A DNA stretch of 36,833 nucleotides from Pedosphaera sp. (GCA_025359965.1 JANYDC010000044.1:1-36833); one strand, 5' to 3'; shown: positions 1 to 8,737, numbered from the stretch's first letter. Made by a program: numbers and translations. Notes: generated by a model from the letters alone, not told the origin.

Positions 1-236
1 GTTACCGTTTGCGCCAATCCGAGGATGTTGGTGAAAACCGCCGCAACGTTGCTGGATGGTGTGGAGTTTGTCAGCGGAACGGCATTGGTCACAGCTGTCG
101 GCTGGATTTTTTTGACAGCGGTTTTGGTGGCTGTCGGCGAGTTGTTCCCCGTCAAAACCTGCTTAAGGCGGTATCCAGAAATCAGGCCGAAAACAAGGAG
201 GGCCACATAAGCGCCCAATTTAAATCCACGGTTCAT
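1..236 (-). CDS. N-terminal part of a membrane-anchored hypothetical protein
   Basis: An open frame starts at an ATG at 234-236 on the minus strand and runs off the left edge, so only about 78 residues are seen. Residues 1-24 look like an uncleaved signal anchor: a short basic start (MNRGFK) and then a hydrophobic stretch (LGAYVALLVFGLISGY). After it comes a Thr/Ala/Pro-rich low-complexity linker, as in many single-pass envelope proteins. There is no clear Shine-Dalgarno site. It lies 131 bp downstream of the MscS gene on the same strand. I do not recognise the family, and the functional domain is probably outside the window. Confidence 0.6.
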   Translation of the reverse strand, partial: MNRGFKLGAYVALLVFGLISGYRLKQVLTGNNSPTATKTAVKKIQPTAVTNAVPLTNSTPSSNVAAVFTNILGLAQTV

Positions 237-367
237 ATTGTGATTGTGACCAGCAACCCTAGGAGTCCGCGCGAAATTGGCCAATCACAAAGCATCATGA
301 TTCCATTAAATGGCAGCACGTATCTCGCATGCGCTCCTGTTCGCGTCTTTGAAGCCGTCAACTGCCG

Positions 368-1267
368 CTACTTCTTCTCGACATAATACACCGTGGTGTC
401 TGGACCTCCAATTCCGGCTGAACCCAAAGCAGCTGGTCCTTGGGCAATCAGATCGCTGCTCAGCGCTGCAAAATCCGCTGTGTTGCACCATGCACGCAGT
501 TCAATCATGGTTCCGCCACCGATTAATTTTACGTTGCCCACGCTGGGTGCCGGTTCCTTAAGGATGCGGGGTTCGGTCTTGGCCAGATTAAGCAGTGCCT
601 GATGTGCTTTCGTCAAATCGAAGGCTGCGCCCACTCCTAATTGAAGGTCCACTCGACGAGTTGGGTTGGCGGTGTAGTTGGTGATGTTGCCCGCCATGAG
701 GGATGAGTTGGGAACGATGATTTTTTTATTGTCGGCGGTATTCAAAGTGGTCGAAAACACTTGAACCTCCTCCACCGTACCTTCGATGCCCGCTCCGTTG
801 ATGACATCCCCTTTGCGGAAGGGGCGGAAGACCACGATCAGGAATCCGGCGGCGAAATTGGACAAACCGCCCTGCAGGGCCAGGCCAATGGCCAACCCAG
901 CCGCTGCAATCACCGCCGCGAAGGTTTTTGTGTCAACACCCAGCTGGCCCAAGGCTTGTATGACCACAAAGGTCATCACGGCCGCGTGAAGAACGTTGCC
1001 GGCGAAGCTTGAGACGGTTGCGTCGATGTGTCGGCGTTCAAGGAGGCGAACGACAAAATTGCGGACAATGCCCGCCAGAACGTAGCCGATGACCAAGACC
1101 AGAATGGAGGCAACGATATTGGCCCCCCACACCGCCACTTCGGGCGGCAACCCGGTGGCCTGCTCGAACCGGGTGGCCAAGGTGTGATCCATTCGAATCA
1201 GTGCGGAGGGAGCGTTGGTTTTGGCGGCGACCAATGTAGGGTCGACCTGAGCGAAAAGAGGAATCAT
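368..1267 (-). CDS. mscS: Small-conductance mechanosensitive channel, MscS family
   Basis: This is an inner-membrane channel that opens under membrane tension and releases solutes during hypo-osmotic shock. The ATG at 1267 gives about 299 residues. Two or three hydrophobic helices precede the pore helix, which has the classic Gly/Ala pattern (AAAGLAIGLALQGGLSNFAAG) followed by FRPFRKGD. The beta domain is recognised by QVFSTTLNTADNKKIIVPN and GNITNYT, and a C-terminal alpha/beta domain completes the family. The size is close to E. coli MscS (286 aa). An upstream start at 1339 would overlap the glycerate kinase stop, so I prefer 1267; a later Met (MDHTLATRF) is also possible. It is the last gene of the run that begins with the oxygenase. 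Confidence 0.93.
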   Translation of the reverse strand: MIPLFAQVDPTLVAAKTNAPSALIRMDHTLATRFEQATGLPPEVAVWGANIVASILVLVIGYVLAGIVRNFVVRLLERRHIDATVSSFAGNVLHAAVMTFVVIQALGQLGVDTKTFAAVIAAAGLAIGLALQGGLSNFAAGFLIVVFRPFRKGDVINGAGIEGTVEEVQVFSTTLNTADNKKIIVPNSSLMAGNITNYTANPTRRVDLQLGVGAAFDLTKAHQALLNLAKTEPRILKEPAPSVGNVKLIGGGTMIELRAWCNTADFAALSSDLIAQGPAALGSAGIGGPDTTVYYVEKK

Positions 1268-1328
1268 AACTGGTTTAGGTTCTGTTGTAGTGTCGGGTCC
1301 GTCAGTGGAATATATTGAAAGGCACCGC

Positions 1329-2447
1329 TCAGACGTCAAGTCTGGTGGAGGCGATTTTGCGGCTGAGCTGTTCTAGCCAGTATCCAGCCCGCGCTTTGGC
1401 GTCGGACAGAGAGGCCAGGTCAGGCACGATGGCGTGGGCGCTGAAATTGGGCCAAGGCACACGCGCGTTCCCAAGGTTGACTCCTCCTGCGAGGCAAATG
1501 CACGGCTTGCCCTGGTCGGCGGCAGCTTGGGCAATGACGCCCACACCCTTGCCCATGAGTGTTTGTTCATCCATGCCGCCCTCTGCGGTGATAATCAAGT
1601 CGGCGTGCGCGATTCGTTGTTCCAACCGGGCCAATCGGGCGAAGATCGCGCCGCCCGGCTCAAAACGCCCGTGAAAAAAGGCTTTCAGTCCAAAACCCAG
1701 CCCCCCTGCCGCGCCTGTTCCGGGGATGGAGGCGATATCCCCCCCCCATTGATGTTGAACAACTTCAGCGAGACGTCCCAAACAGCGCTCGGCCTTGGGG
1801 AAATCTGTTTCGCGAAGCCCTTTCTGTCCGCCATAAACCCGGCTTGCTCCCAACGGCCCAAGAAATGGGTTTTGCACATCGACTGCGATGACTGTTTCCA
1901 AAACGGAAGAGGGCAGGGAAGGGGGCGTGATTCGCTCCAGTTGGTCGAGATCGATCCAGTGCGTGAGTTCCACGCCTTTTGCGTCAAAAAAACGCCAACC
2001 GCAGGCCCGCGCCATGCCGAAGCCCCCATCATTGGTGGCGCTTCCACCGATGCCAACCATGACGCGAGTCGCTCCGCAGGCTAAAACATCCCGCCAGACG
2101 GCCCCGAGTCCGTAGGTATCAAGTTGGAAGGGATGAAATTGGCCTTGTGGTAGTAGGGCAAGACCGTTTACTTGCGCCGTTTCGACAATGGCGGTCTTTT
2201 CAAGCTCCTGCCAGTACCATGCTGCTTCCCGTGGGTGGCCAGCGGAATCGATGGTGGAGGTGGTGCGATATTCCGCGCCGAGTAAATGGCCAAGGACTTC
2301 ACCAAAACCATCTCCCCCATCGGCCATGGGGACTGCCTCAAAAGTATCCTGCGGGCGGGCCTGCTGCCAGCCGCGCTGTATCGCTTCGCACGCAGCGAGT
2401 GCGGTGAGAGTCCCTTTAAATTTGTCCGGCACCAAAAGGATGTGCAT
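1329..2447 (-). CDS. Glycerate kinase, type I (GarK/GlxK family)
   Basis: It phosphorylates D-glycerate with ATP, feeding glyoxylate/glycerate carbon into glycolysis; family members make 2-phosphoglycerate (known for the family). The 372 residues carry the full set of family signatures: VPDKFKGTLTA at 6-16, PMADGGDGFGEVL at 40-52, GIGGSATNDGG, GAAGGLGFGLKAFF and TAEGGMDEQTLMGKG. The length matches the usual 370-385 residues. Its ATG lies two bases past the stop of the upstream oxygenase gene, so the two are probably translated from one mRNA. No other glyoxylate-pathway gene is visible nearby. Confidence 0.95.
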   Translation of the reverse strand: MHILLVPDKFKGTLTALAACEAIQRGWQQARPQDTFEAVPMADGGDGFGEVLGHLLGAEYRTTSTIDSAGHPREAAWYWQELEKTAIVETAQVNGLALLPQGQFHPFQLDTYGLGAVWRDVLACGATRVMVGIGGSATNDGGFGMARACGWRFFDAKGVELTHWIDLDQLERITPPSLPSSVLETVIAVDVQNPFLGPLGASRVYGGQKGLRETDFPKAERCLGRLAEVVQHQWGGDIASIPGTGAAGGLGFGLKAFFHGRFEPGGAIFARLARLEQRIAHADLIITAEGGMDEQTLMGKGVGVIAQAAADQGKPCICLAGGVNLGNARVPWPNFSAHAIVPDLASLSDAKARAGYWLEQLSRKIASTRLDV

Positions 2448-2449
2448 GG

Positions 2450-3070
2450 TCAGAACCAGTTGTAGTTGAAACTGATGCTGACGCGGTCCGTCTTGGATTG
2501 GTTGGAAGCAACCTCATGGCGCAACCAGCTTTCAAAAAGGACGACATGACCTGCCTCTGCCTTGTAATGGACGTGGGATTTGTTTTCGTCGCGCGCTTCA
2601 GCAATTCGAGGGGGGGCGGCCATGAATTTAGACAGACGAGGGTCTTCAAAACGCAACGTCGAGCAACCTTTGGGAGTGGCTGCGTAGTATGTGCCGCTGA
2701 TGGTGGATAGGGGATGCAAGTGGAGCCCGTGCACCGCACTGCGCGGCATGATGTTGATCCAGCAATCAGTCATGGCCAACTCGCGGCCGGTCAGGTCGTA
2801 CTGCAAATGACGGGCGTAGGCCTTGACGTGTCGATTGATGCGGGCCTGGAGTTCTCCAAAAGTGGAGGACATCCGCTGGATGTTCGGAATGGATTGGTAG
2901 GAGGTATACCCTCCGGGGTAATTCTTGCGCGACCATTTTTGGCCTTCAACGTCGTAATCACGCACCTGATAGCATTCCTTCAACAATTCGCGGTTGAAGG
3001 CCGCCAATTGCGTGGTCTGCAACTTCTTGTAGTAGATGTAGGTCGGGAACCAAGCCCGGATCGCTGTCAT
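2450..3070 (-). CDS. Putative 2OG-Fe(II) oxygenase, TIGR02466 type
   Basis: About 206 residues that fit the TIGR02466 family of uncharacterised 2-oxoglutarate/Fe(II)-dependent oxygenases (double-stranded beta-helix fold). Seen directly: an HGLHLHP motif at 114-120 followed by SxxSGTYYA, which carries the proximal metal ligand; a distal His near 185 in LRHEV; and Arg196 in the RVSISFNYNW ending, the usual 2-oxoglutarate-binding Arg. The substrate is unknown. The frame remains open upstream into a Pro/Arg-rich shadow, but the family-like sequence begins at MTAIRAWFP (ATG at 3068-3070). It lies 59 bp after the proline-rich gene and 2 bp before glycerate kinase, all on the minus strand. Confidence 0.8.
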   Translation of the reverse strand: MTAIRAWFPTYIYYKKLQTTQLAAFNRELLKECYQVRDYDVEGQKWSRKNYPGGYTSYQSIPNIQRMSSTFGELQARINRHVKAYARHLQYDLTGRELAMTDCWINIMPRSAVHGLHLHPLSTISGTYYAATPKGCSTLRFEDPRLSKFMAAPPRIAEARDENKSHVHYKAEAGHVVLFESWLRHEVASNQSKTDRVSISFNYNWF

Positions 3071-3129
3071 GTTGCACGGCAGGTTAGCAGATGCGCACCT
3101 GCGATGAAACCGTGATTTTGCGAAGGGGG

Positions 3130-3615
3130 TTAGCCGGTGCAGAGGCCGCCGACGCATTTTGCGCACATGGTGGGGCAGGAGTAGCCGTGGGTTCTGGTCC
3201 AGCATTGCGGTTCGGGCGGGGTGGCGGGTGCCGGGGAGGGTTCGGGGGTGGGGTTGGCCGGAGGGGGCGGGGAGTTGGGGCACGGTTCATTGCCTTGGGC
3301 GGCGGGTTCGGGCATGGGCTTAGTTTCAGGGGGCAGCGCGGTGGAACACCGCGCACTACCTTGGTCGGTGGGTTCGGGAGGTTGGGTGCGTTTGGGGTTT
3401 TCGGCGCGTTCTCTGCGTTCTTTGACTTTGTGGAGGTAGTTGGCGATTTTTATTTCGATGGTGATGGCTTTGTTTACTTCGGCCATGGAGGCATCGGGGT
3501 TATCGGCGACGGTGAGGACGCGTTGGCGGAGTTTGTGGAGGACGGTGAAGTGGGAGGAGTCGAACTCGGCAGGGAATTCATCTGTGTTGTCGGTGGTCTG
3601 TATGTTTGTATTCAT
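3130..3615 (-). CDS. Unknown proline-rich protein with C-terminal cysteine cluster
   Basis: I do not recognise this 161-residue protein. Residues 20-75 look helical and charged (HFTVLHKLRQRVLTVADNPD, then a Lys/Glu/Arg-rich stretch). Residues 78-137 are dominated by Pro, Glu, Ala and Thr (runs such as NSPPPPANPTPEPSPAPATP). The last 25 residues hold five cysteines at about 138, 147, 151, 154 and 159 (SCPTMCAKCVGGLC), which could bind zinc or form disulfides. There is no signal peptide. The opposite strand is also open, as a Gly/Val-rich frame, but it lacks domain-like structure. A promoter-like pair just upstream (3624-3651) would make the mRNA almost leaderless. The next gene downstream is the 2OG-Fe(II) oxygenase. 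Confidence 0.5.
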   Translation of the reverse strand: MNTNIQTTDNTDEFPAEFDSSHFTVLHKLRQRVLTVADNPDASMAEVNKAITIEIKIANYLHKVKERRERAENPKRTQPPEPTDQGSARCSTALPPETKPMPEPAAQGNEPCPNSPPPPANPTPEPSPAPATPPEPQCWTRTHGYSCPTMCAKCVGGLCTG

Positions 3616-3623
3616 ATGCAATA

Positions 3624-3651
3624 CAAATAGCAGTAATGTGATATGATGCAA
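3624..3651 (-). promoter_or_regulatory. Putative sigma70 promoter of the proline-rich gene
   Basis: Read on the minus strand: TTGCAT (3646-3651), a 16-bp spacer and TATTTG (3624-3629). The surrounding sequence is clearly AT-richer than the rest of this flank. The predicted start of transcription falls about 0-3 bases before the ATG at 3615, which would give a leaderless or nearly leaderless message. This is only a pattern match. Confidence 0.3.
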
Positions 3652-4063
3652 CTTTAAAGCGTTAAAAGATGTTTCATTGATAAATATGTGCAGTGGAATG
3701 TGTTGTGTTTGTTTCTGGCGGATTGATGTGCTTTTGATGAGCTGCACGGAGCACAAATTGAGATGAAGATGACAAAAAAGAACGTAAAGAGGACGGATGG
3801 GTTGTAGCGGCGCGACTGGATGAGGCGCGGTTTTGTGAGCGTCCACCCGGTTGGGCAGTTTTTCTTGGGGTTGGAAGCCCAAGGATTCGCGAGGCTTCAG
3901 CTTTGGCTGTCGCTGTTCATGTCGTCGGTATCGTGGAATGAGGGATGGGTGGGATGTCGGCTGGAGGGGCTTAGCTACGGGTGATGCTCGGGGAGGATAG
4001 CGGTCGCATGCGGGAAAGCGGCAGAGGGCTGCCGCATTCCAAGATGCTTCGCGTTGCGGTCGG
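3652..4063. other. Intergenic region without a recognised gene
   Basis: About 410 bp between the unknown proline-rich gene and the end of the TPR gene. The part near 3652-3780 is AT-rich. The part at 3780-4063 is GC-rich and contains the hairpin element listed separately. Frames crossing this region lack good starts and domain-like sequence, and I see no tRNA. Confidence 0.6.
4012..4060 (-). repeat. Putative dispersed verrucomicrobial hairpin element
   Basis: The core is an inverted repeat, GCGGCAG (4018-4024) and CTGCCGC (4029-4035), with an AGGG loop. On the minus strand the surrounding bases can be read as ILECGSPLPL, a string I associate with short dispersed repeats that give spurious C-termini in Pedosphaera-like genomes (recalled, not checked). 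There is only one copy in this window. It lies directly after the TPR gene, where the hairpin followed by TTTCCC may also act as a weak terminator. Confidence 0.4.
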
Positions 4064-5911
4064 TTATTTGGCCGTGGCGGTCGCAGGTTGGTGGGCTTGT
4101 GCGGCCTGTTCTTGGGCGAGGTATTTCGAAAGTTCAGCCACTACTTGGACCAGCCTCTTAGAGCTTTCGTCGCGATTTCGGGTGAGGTCCCGCAGCAAGA
4201 TGTTTGTTTTGTATCTTTCGAGCTTCGAAAGGCAGGCCTGAACTTGAGCTGTCCCTTGGGCTGAACCGTCGTCGGCTACAACTGCGCGCTGGTATTCTTC
4301 CAAGAGAGTTGCGTAAAGCCCCGCTTTTAACCAATTATCATCAGCACCCACAGGTTGGAGCCTCCTCGGATCGGCGCGTTGGATTTGATCGATACAGTAC
4401 TGCGTGTAGTAGAGGTTAACGACGGCGGAATCTGTCTGGACACACAAGCTTCCGATCATCCCTTGCAAACCTGGCACTACATCGACGATGGAAACTTTGG
4501 CTGCACCAAGTTTTCTTAGACTTGCGACGGCGGCATCCACTTCTTCCTTGGAAGTCTGCGGCGATTTACGAAGATGAACCTCCAAGGATCCTGGGGGGTT
4601 TCTAGAGAGATAGTTTTTGGCTTTGTCCTCCAGCGACCCCTTCACATTCAAGCGCATTCCTTGGTCTCCGATTTGCCACACTTGCCCAGATTCGTCGCCG
4701 GTGAGAACGAGAGGGACGAAGATGCTAGGGCTGCTGGGCGGGGAGACGGGCGACTCAGGCTTATCGGTGGCGGTGGTCGTCGGATCGAGCGCGGCCTTTG
4801 CGCTTTTAACTCGAAGGTCCAAACCTCGGAGCACACCACTCATGCGCTCGGTCAGTTGTACCTCGATGGTCTTTAGGGTGGTCCTAAGGTTTTTCACGGT
4901 GGAGTGTTCTTCGCCGTAATCGTTGAGCGCCTGAGCGAGGCTCTGTTCAGCCTTACGTCGGTCTTGGAGGAGTTGGGACAGGGCCTCATCCGGAAAGGCG
5001 GTGGGGAGCACTTTAAGAAGCTCGGAAGAGTTCAACTCCCGGAGGCTGAGATAGAGGCTGTTGAGCTGGGTGTAGTTTTGAGTCGCACTGAGCGTGTTCG
5101 GATCTGAGCGGCGGGTTGGGTCGGTGCTGAAGCCCTTGGGGGCGGAAGATTCGTTGAGTGGAGCGGGGTCCAAGTCGCGACGCGTGGGGGCGGTTTTGGC
5201 GCAGGCAATGAATCCTTTGTGGCTAAGCGAGGCGAGCTCCTCAAAGTCGGGAAATTCACGGAGGACGCGGGAGTAGGCGATTTTTGCTTCCTCGTTTTGG
5301 CCTAATTTACGGTGGCCTTCTGCGAGGCGGAAGAGAGCGTTGGCAGCGGCGGCGCGGGATTGGTCGAATTGGATGATGAGCTTTTCGTATTGGCTCATGG
5401 CTCCGGGTAGGTTGCCTTCGGCTTCTTCGCTCATAATCCCTTGGGCGAGCTGGCTGCTCAGGTCTCCTGAGTTATTGGGGCTGGTTTCGGCGGATGCCGT
5501 AAGTGTAGTTGTGGCGAGGGGCTGGCCTATGTGCCAAGCGAAACCACCTTTGTTGGTTATGATTAATTGCGAGGGTGGGGTTGTAAGCCCACCGGTGGCC
5601 GGACTTCTCCGGTATTCATATGAACTCCCGCTCACGATGGGAGAGGGTTCGGTGGATGGCAGCGGTGTGGGTGAGCTACGCGCCGGTGGGGTGACATCAT
5701 CGGCCCAAGCGAGCGAGGCCGAGGCTAAAAGGATGCAAAAGCATGCCGTTATTTTGAGGTTGGTGGATCTTTGGAGTGCGTGAGCCGACCGCAAGGCGGT
5801 CAGTCCATTGGGCGTTCTGGTTTGCTCCCGCTTTTTCCCGAGCGGATACGTTTCTTCCATACTCTTCGAGAGGAACGTCGATAGCGATTTCATGATTAAT
5901 AGTGGGTTCAT
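4064..5911 (-). CDS. Exported TPR-repeat protein in a two-component operon
   Basis: From the ATG at 5911 this is 615 residues. A hydrophobic segment at 51-70 (KITACFCILLASASLAWA, then DD) looks like a Sec signal peptide, so the mature protein is probably periplasmic. The n-region before it would be unusually long; starts at 5893 (MKSLST), 5860 (MEETYP) or a TTG about residue 40 may be the true ones. Residues 156-231 form TPR-like helices of the YbgF/TolA-binding type (EAEGNLPGAMSQYEKLI, AANALFRLAEGHRKLGQ). A coiled-coil-like stretch follows (LLQDRRKAEQSLAQALN) and then a C-terminal region I cannot assign. It is the last gene after the kinase and regulator, 55 bp downstream of the regulator. 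Confidence 0.75.
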   Translation of the reverse strand: MNPLLIMKSLSTFLSKSMEETYPLGKKREQTRTPNGLTALRSAHALQRSTNLKITACFCILLASASLAWADDVTPPARSSPTPLPSTEPSPIVSGSSYEYRRSPATGGLTTPPSQLIITNKGGFAWHIGQPLATTTLTASAETSPNNSGDLSSQLAQGIMSEEAEGNLPGAMSQYEKLIIQFDQSRAAAANALFRLAEGHRKLGQNEEAKIAYSRVLREFPDFEELASLSHKGFIACAKTAPTRRDLDPAPLNESSAPKGFSTDPTRRSDPNTLSATQNYTQLNSLYLSLRELNSSELLKVLPTAFPDEALSQLLQDRRKAEQSLAQALNDYGEEHSTVKNLRTTLKTIEVQLTERMSGVLRGLDLRVKSAKAALDPTTTATDKPESPVSPPSSPSIFVPLVLTGDESGQVWQIGDQGMRLNVKGSLEDKAKNYLSRNPPGSLEVHLRKSPQTSKEEVDAAVASLRKLGAAKVSIVDVVPGLQGMIGSLCVQTDSAVVNLYYTQYCIDQIQRADPRRLQPVGADDNWLKAGLYATLLEEYQRAVVADDGSAQGTAQVQACLSKLERYKTNILLRDLTRNRDESSKRLVQVVAELSKYLAQEQAAQAHQPATATAK

Positions 5912-5966
5912 CGCAGGCAGTGTGGTCGATCGAGAATTTTGAGATGTGCCCTTTTTGTAAAATGGT

Positions 5967-6674
5967 TCAACGGAATTCGTTGGATGATTTTCTCGTTTTG
6001 AGCCGATATCCGACCGCGTGAACGGTTTCGATCCATTGGGGATCTTCTGGATTAGCTTCGATTTTGGCGCGGAGACTGGCGACGTGTTTATCCACTGTGC
6101 GAGTGGTGGGAAAGGCGGCGTAGCCCCAGACGACATCAAGGAATTGGTCGCGTGAAACCACCTCTCCGCGATGTTCCTCCAACAAGCGCAGCATGGCGAA
6201 TTCCTTGGCGGTCAGATGAATAATCTGACCGTTGCGCCGGGCTTCCTGACGGGGAAAATCAGCTTCAAAATCATCCAGATGAAGGGTGGTGAGCTGGCTG
6301 GATTCGCGCTCACTGCGACGGAGGAGAGCGCGCACGCGGGCCAGAAATTCATCGCGGGCAAACGGCTTGGGCAAATAATCGTCGGCACCCGCATCGAGTC
6401 CATGCACGCGGTCATCAACACTGCCTTTGGCGGTGAGCAAAAGGATTGGGGTGCGGTGGCCGAGGCGGCGAAGTTCGCGGCAGAGAGCGAAGCCGTCGAG
6501 GCGAGGCAGCATGACATCCAGGACAATGAGACCAGGCTTTTCCGATATGGCCTTGTCCAAACCAATGGCTCCGTCCTCGGCCAACAAAACACGGTATCCG
6601 TGGCGTTCCAGGCAATCATGAAGGCCGGTGCGCATGGCCTGTTCGTCTTCGATAACGAGAATGCGTGCGTTCAT
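5967..6674 (-). CDS. OmpR/PhoB-family response regulator
   Basis: A 235-residue cytoplasmic transcription factor. The receiver domain (1-120) has the acidic pocket E9-D10, the phospho-acceptor D53 in VLDVMLP, T81 and K103 in the LPKPF motif. Residues 135-230 form a winged-helix DNA-binding domain (HLTAKEFAMLRLLEEHRGEV, TVDKHVASLRAKIE, VHAVGYRLK). Its ATG overlaps the stop of the upstream kinase gene by four bases (ATGA), so the two are translationally coupled and are almost certainly cognate partners. No DNA target can be named from the window; autoregulation of this operon is a reasonable guess. Confidence 0.95.
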   Translation of the reverse strand: MNARILVIEDEQAMRTGLHDCLERHGYRVLLAEDGAIGLDKAISEKPGLIVLDVMLPRLDGFALCRELRRLGHRTPILLLTAKGSVDDRVHGLDAGADDYLPKPFARDEFLARVRALLRRSERESSQLTTLHLDDFEADFPRQEARRNGQIIHLTAKEFAMLRLLEEHRGEVVSRDQFLDVVWGYAAFPTTRTVDKHVASLRAKIEANPEDPQWIETVHAVGYRLKTRKSSNEFR

Positions 6675-8671
6675 AAGGGAGATTCAGGCAGCCGGACAGT
6701 AAAGGTTGAGCCCTGACCCATCGCGCTCTCCGCTGTGATGGTACCGCGATGGGCTTCGACGATGTACCGGGCGATTGCGAGTCCCAGACCGACGCCGGGA
6801 GTGCGGCGGGTGAGTTCTGAGCCGCAGCGGTAGAAACGCTCGAAGATTTTCGGGAGTTCGGTAGCGGGTATGCCTTCGCCCTGATCATTAACCTCCAGAA
6901 TCACACCGTGCGCATGGTGGCGCAATTTCAGGGTGATTTCCGAGTGAGGTGCGGAATGTTTAATGGCGTTATCGAGAAGATTGACCAGGACTTGTTGCAG
7001 TGCGGCAGCATCAGCCTCGATGGCGAAACCAGCGCCTTCTTCAATTTCGTTTTTTAGGATGACGCTGCGTTCGTCGGCATGGATACGCATCAGTTCGGAG
7101 GTGGCACGGACCAGCGCGGCCAGATCGATGGACTCGAACTGATATTCTTTGCGGCCCTGTTCATTCCGGGAGAAATCGAGAACGTTCTCAATAAGTCCGG
7201 AAAGGCGGCGGCATTCGCGCAGAATGAGCGACTGGTATTCGGAGGCTTTGACATGGTCTGTCGGAGTAAGATCAGCCAGTTCCTCGGAAAGCAGCCGTAC
7301 TGCTGCGATGGGAGCGCGCAACTCATGGGAAACACTGGAGACAAAATTGGTGCGCATTTCCGCGAGAGCCGCTTGGCGAAGATAAGCGCGGCGGGCGTTG
7401 AAAAAACCAATAACCACCGTGATGAGACCGAGACCAATCACCACGCCGTAACGGCGCGAGCGGGCATGTTGACGCGCGTAGAATTGAGCCGGGTTGGCGA
7501 GATGGATCGAGCCATTCCAACCAGATTTGGCCGTGCCCTGCGATAAGGTGGCCAGCGATGGATCGGATGGAGATTGCCCCAGAACCTGCTGCCCGGCGAT
7601 GTTTAGGACAAGGGTGCAATCTTCCGGCCAGCCGCGGGCTTTTTGTTCGTCGATAAGGCGGGCTCGCAGCAGATCCAGCGGCCAGATTCCGCAGCGGATG
7701 TCGCCCTTCGTGCGGGCTGAGAGCAGAACCGGAGCGGAAAGTGGGTTGGTCAACCATTTGAGAGCAGGCTCGGCGGGACGTTCTTGCAGCCATGCCAAGG
7801 CTGGTTCGGCCAAGGTGCGGAGCAGTTCATGGCGCTGCCAGAGTTCGATCCAACGATCCACGCGCTGGACAAAGGCTTGGGAGGATGGGGTTGCAGCAAA
7901 GTGGCTGTTGGCGGCTGTTTCGCGGAGCATTTCCAGGATGCGCGGAGTGAGGGGGGAAGGATCACGGAGAGAGTTGAAGGCGGCATGGTCGATGGCGCTG
8001 GCGGCTTGGGCGGGAGTCGGGTCCAACTGGAGAATTTGCAGGGCTGCCAGGGTGTCCAGAGGAATGCCAACTTCACTGCGCAAGGCCAAAGTCGGGCTGA
8101 GCATCTGTTGAAAAGCGTTGCGGGCGGGAGTTGTCGCGCCGCTTTGACCAAGGGTCAAGGCCCAGCGGTACCGGGCCAGCGCCATTGCATGAGGAGAGGC
8201 ATCAGGTGCGGAGTTGATCTTTGTGAGGGCTGAGAGCGCTTGCGGCCAGCGAAACTCGCGAGCCGCTGTTTCGGCGCTTTGAAAGAGATCCTGCGTCTCT
8301 TGGGGTAGTTCAAAAATAGGCTGAGGTTTGGGCCAATGGGTAGAAGGGGCCGGGAAAAGCAGGATTTCCTTGCTGGAGATCAACAGAGAGGGGAATTCCC
8401 GCAGTTCTCCATCCGGCGGGAGTTCAACCGCCGAATCAACTTCGGTGCTGGCGGTTGAGCGCTCAAAACTGGAGGTTTTAGGGGTGAGGAGTTGAGGCAG
8501 GACCTGATTATTCCATTGTTGTGCGAGATTTTGTGCGGTGCTGGAGATTTCGTGATCGGCGAGTGCGGTATCTTGACGCAGGGAGTGTAAACCAAAGGCT
8601 GATAACAGGATGCATGGAATAAGAATCAACAAACCCTGCCAGAAAAATCGGGGTTGTACTTCGCTTGGCAT
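6671..8671 (-). CDS. Membrane sensor histidine kinase
   Basis: 666 residues. A transmembrane helix at about 12-31 (QGLLILIPCILLSAFGLHSL) is followed by a large mostly helical extracytoplasmic region of about 375 residues with no sensor domain that I recognise, then a second helix at 408-426 (YGVVIGLGLITVVIGFF). The HisKA domain contains His449 in SSVSHELRAPI. The HATPase domain has an N-box (VNLLDNAIKHS, 563-573), G1 (DQGEGI, 596-601), F-box (FERFYRCG) and G2 (GVGLGLAIA, 626-634). All catalytic motifs are present, so it should autophosphorylate and pass phosphate to the adjacent regulator. It is the first gene of the operon. The unusually large sensor region is the odd feature. Confidence 0.95.
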   Translation of the reverse strand: MPSEVQPRFFWQGLLILIPCILLSAFGLHSLRQDTALADHEISSTAQNLAQQWNNQVLPQLLTPKTSSFERSTASTEVDSAVELPPDGELREFPSLLISSKEILLFPAPSTHWPKPQPIFELPQETQDLFQSAETAAREFRWPQALSALTKINSAPDASPHAMALARYRWALTLGQSGATTPARNAFQQMLSPTLALRSEVGIPLDTLAALQILQLDPTPAQAASAIDHAAFNSLRDPSPLTPRILEMLRETAANSHFAATPSSQAFVQRVDRWIELWQRHELLRTLAEPALAWLQERPAEPALKWLTNPLSAPVLLSARTKGDIRCGIWPLDLLRARLIDEQKARGWPEDCTLVLNIAGQQVLGQSPSDPSLATLSQGTAKSGWNGSIHLANPAQFYARQHARSRRYGVVIGLGLITVVIGFFNARRAYLRQAALAEMRTNFVSSVSHELRAPIAAVRLLSEELADLTPTDHVKASEYQSLILRECRRLSGLIENVLDFSRNEQGRKEYQFESIDLAALVRATSELMRIHADERSVILKNEIEEGAGFAIEADAAALQQVLVNLLDNAIKHSAPHSEITLKLRHHAHGVILEVNDQGEGIPATELPKIFERFYRCGSELTRRTPGVGLGLAIARYIVEAHRGTITAESAMGQGSTFTVRLPESPL

Positions 8672-8737
8672 TCAACCTGAGCGTAATGCGGCATGGGGAG
8701 GATTTGCGAAGTTTGTAACGTTGGAGCGGAGGAGAAT

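Noticed and set aside
1434..2084. Plus-strand frame of 216 codons inside the glycerate kinase gene
   Set aside because: It is the shadow of a certain enzyme gene on the other strand.
3091..3630. Plus-strand Gly/Val-rich frame of 179 codons
   Set aside because: It mirrors the proline-rich minus-strand gene (CCN read as GGN); it lacks a promoter and looks less protein-like than the minus-strand frame.
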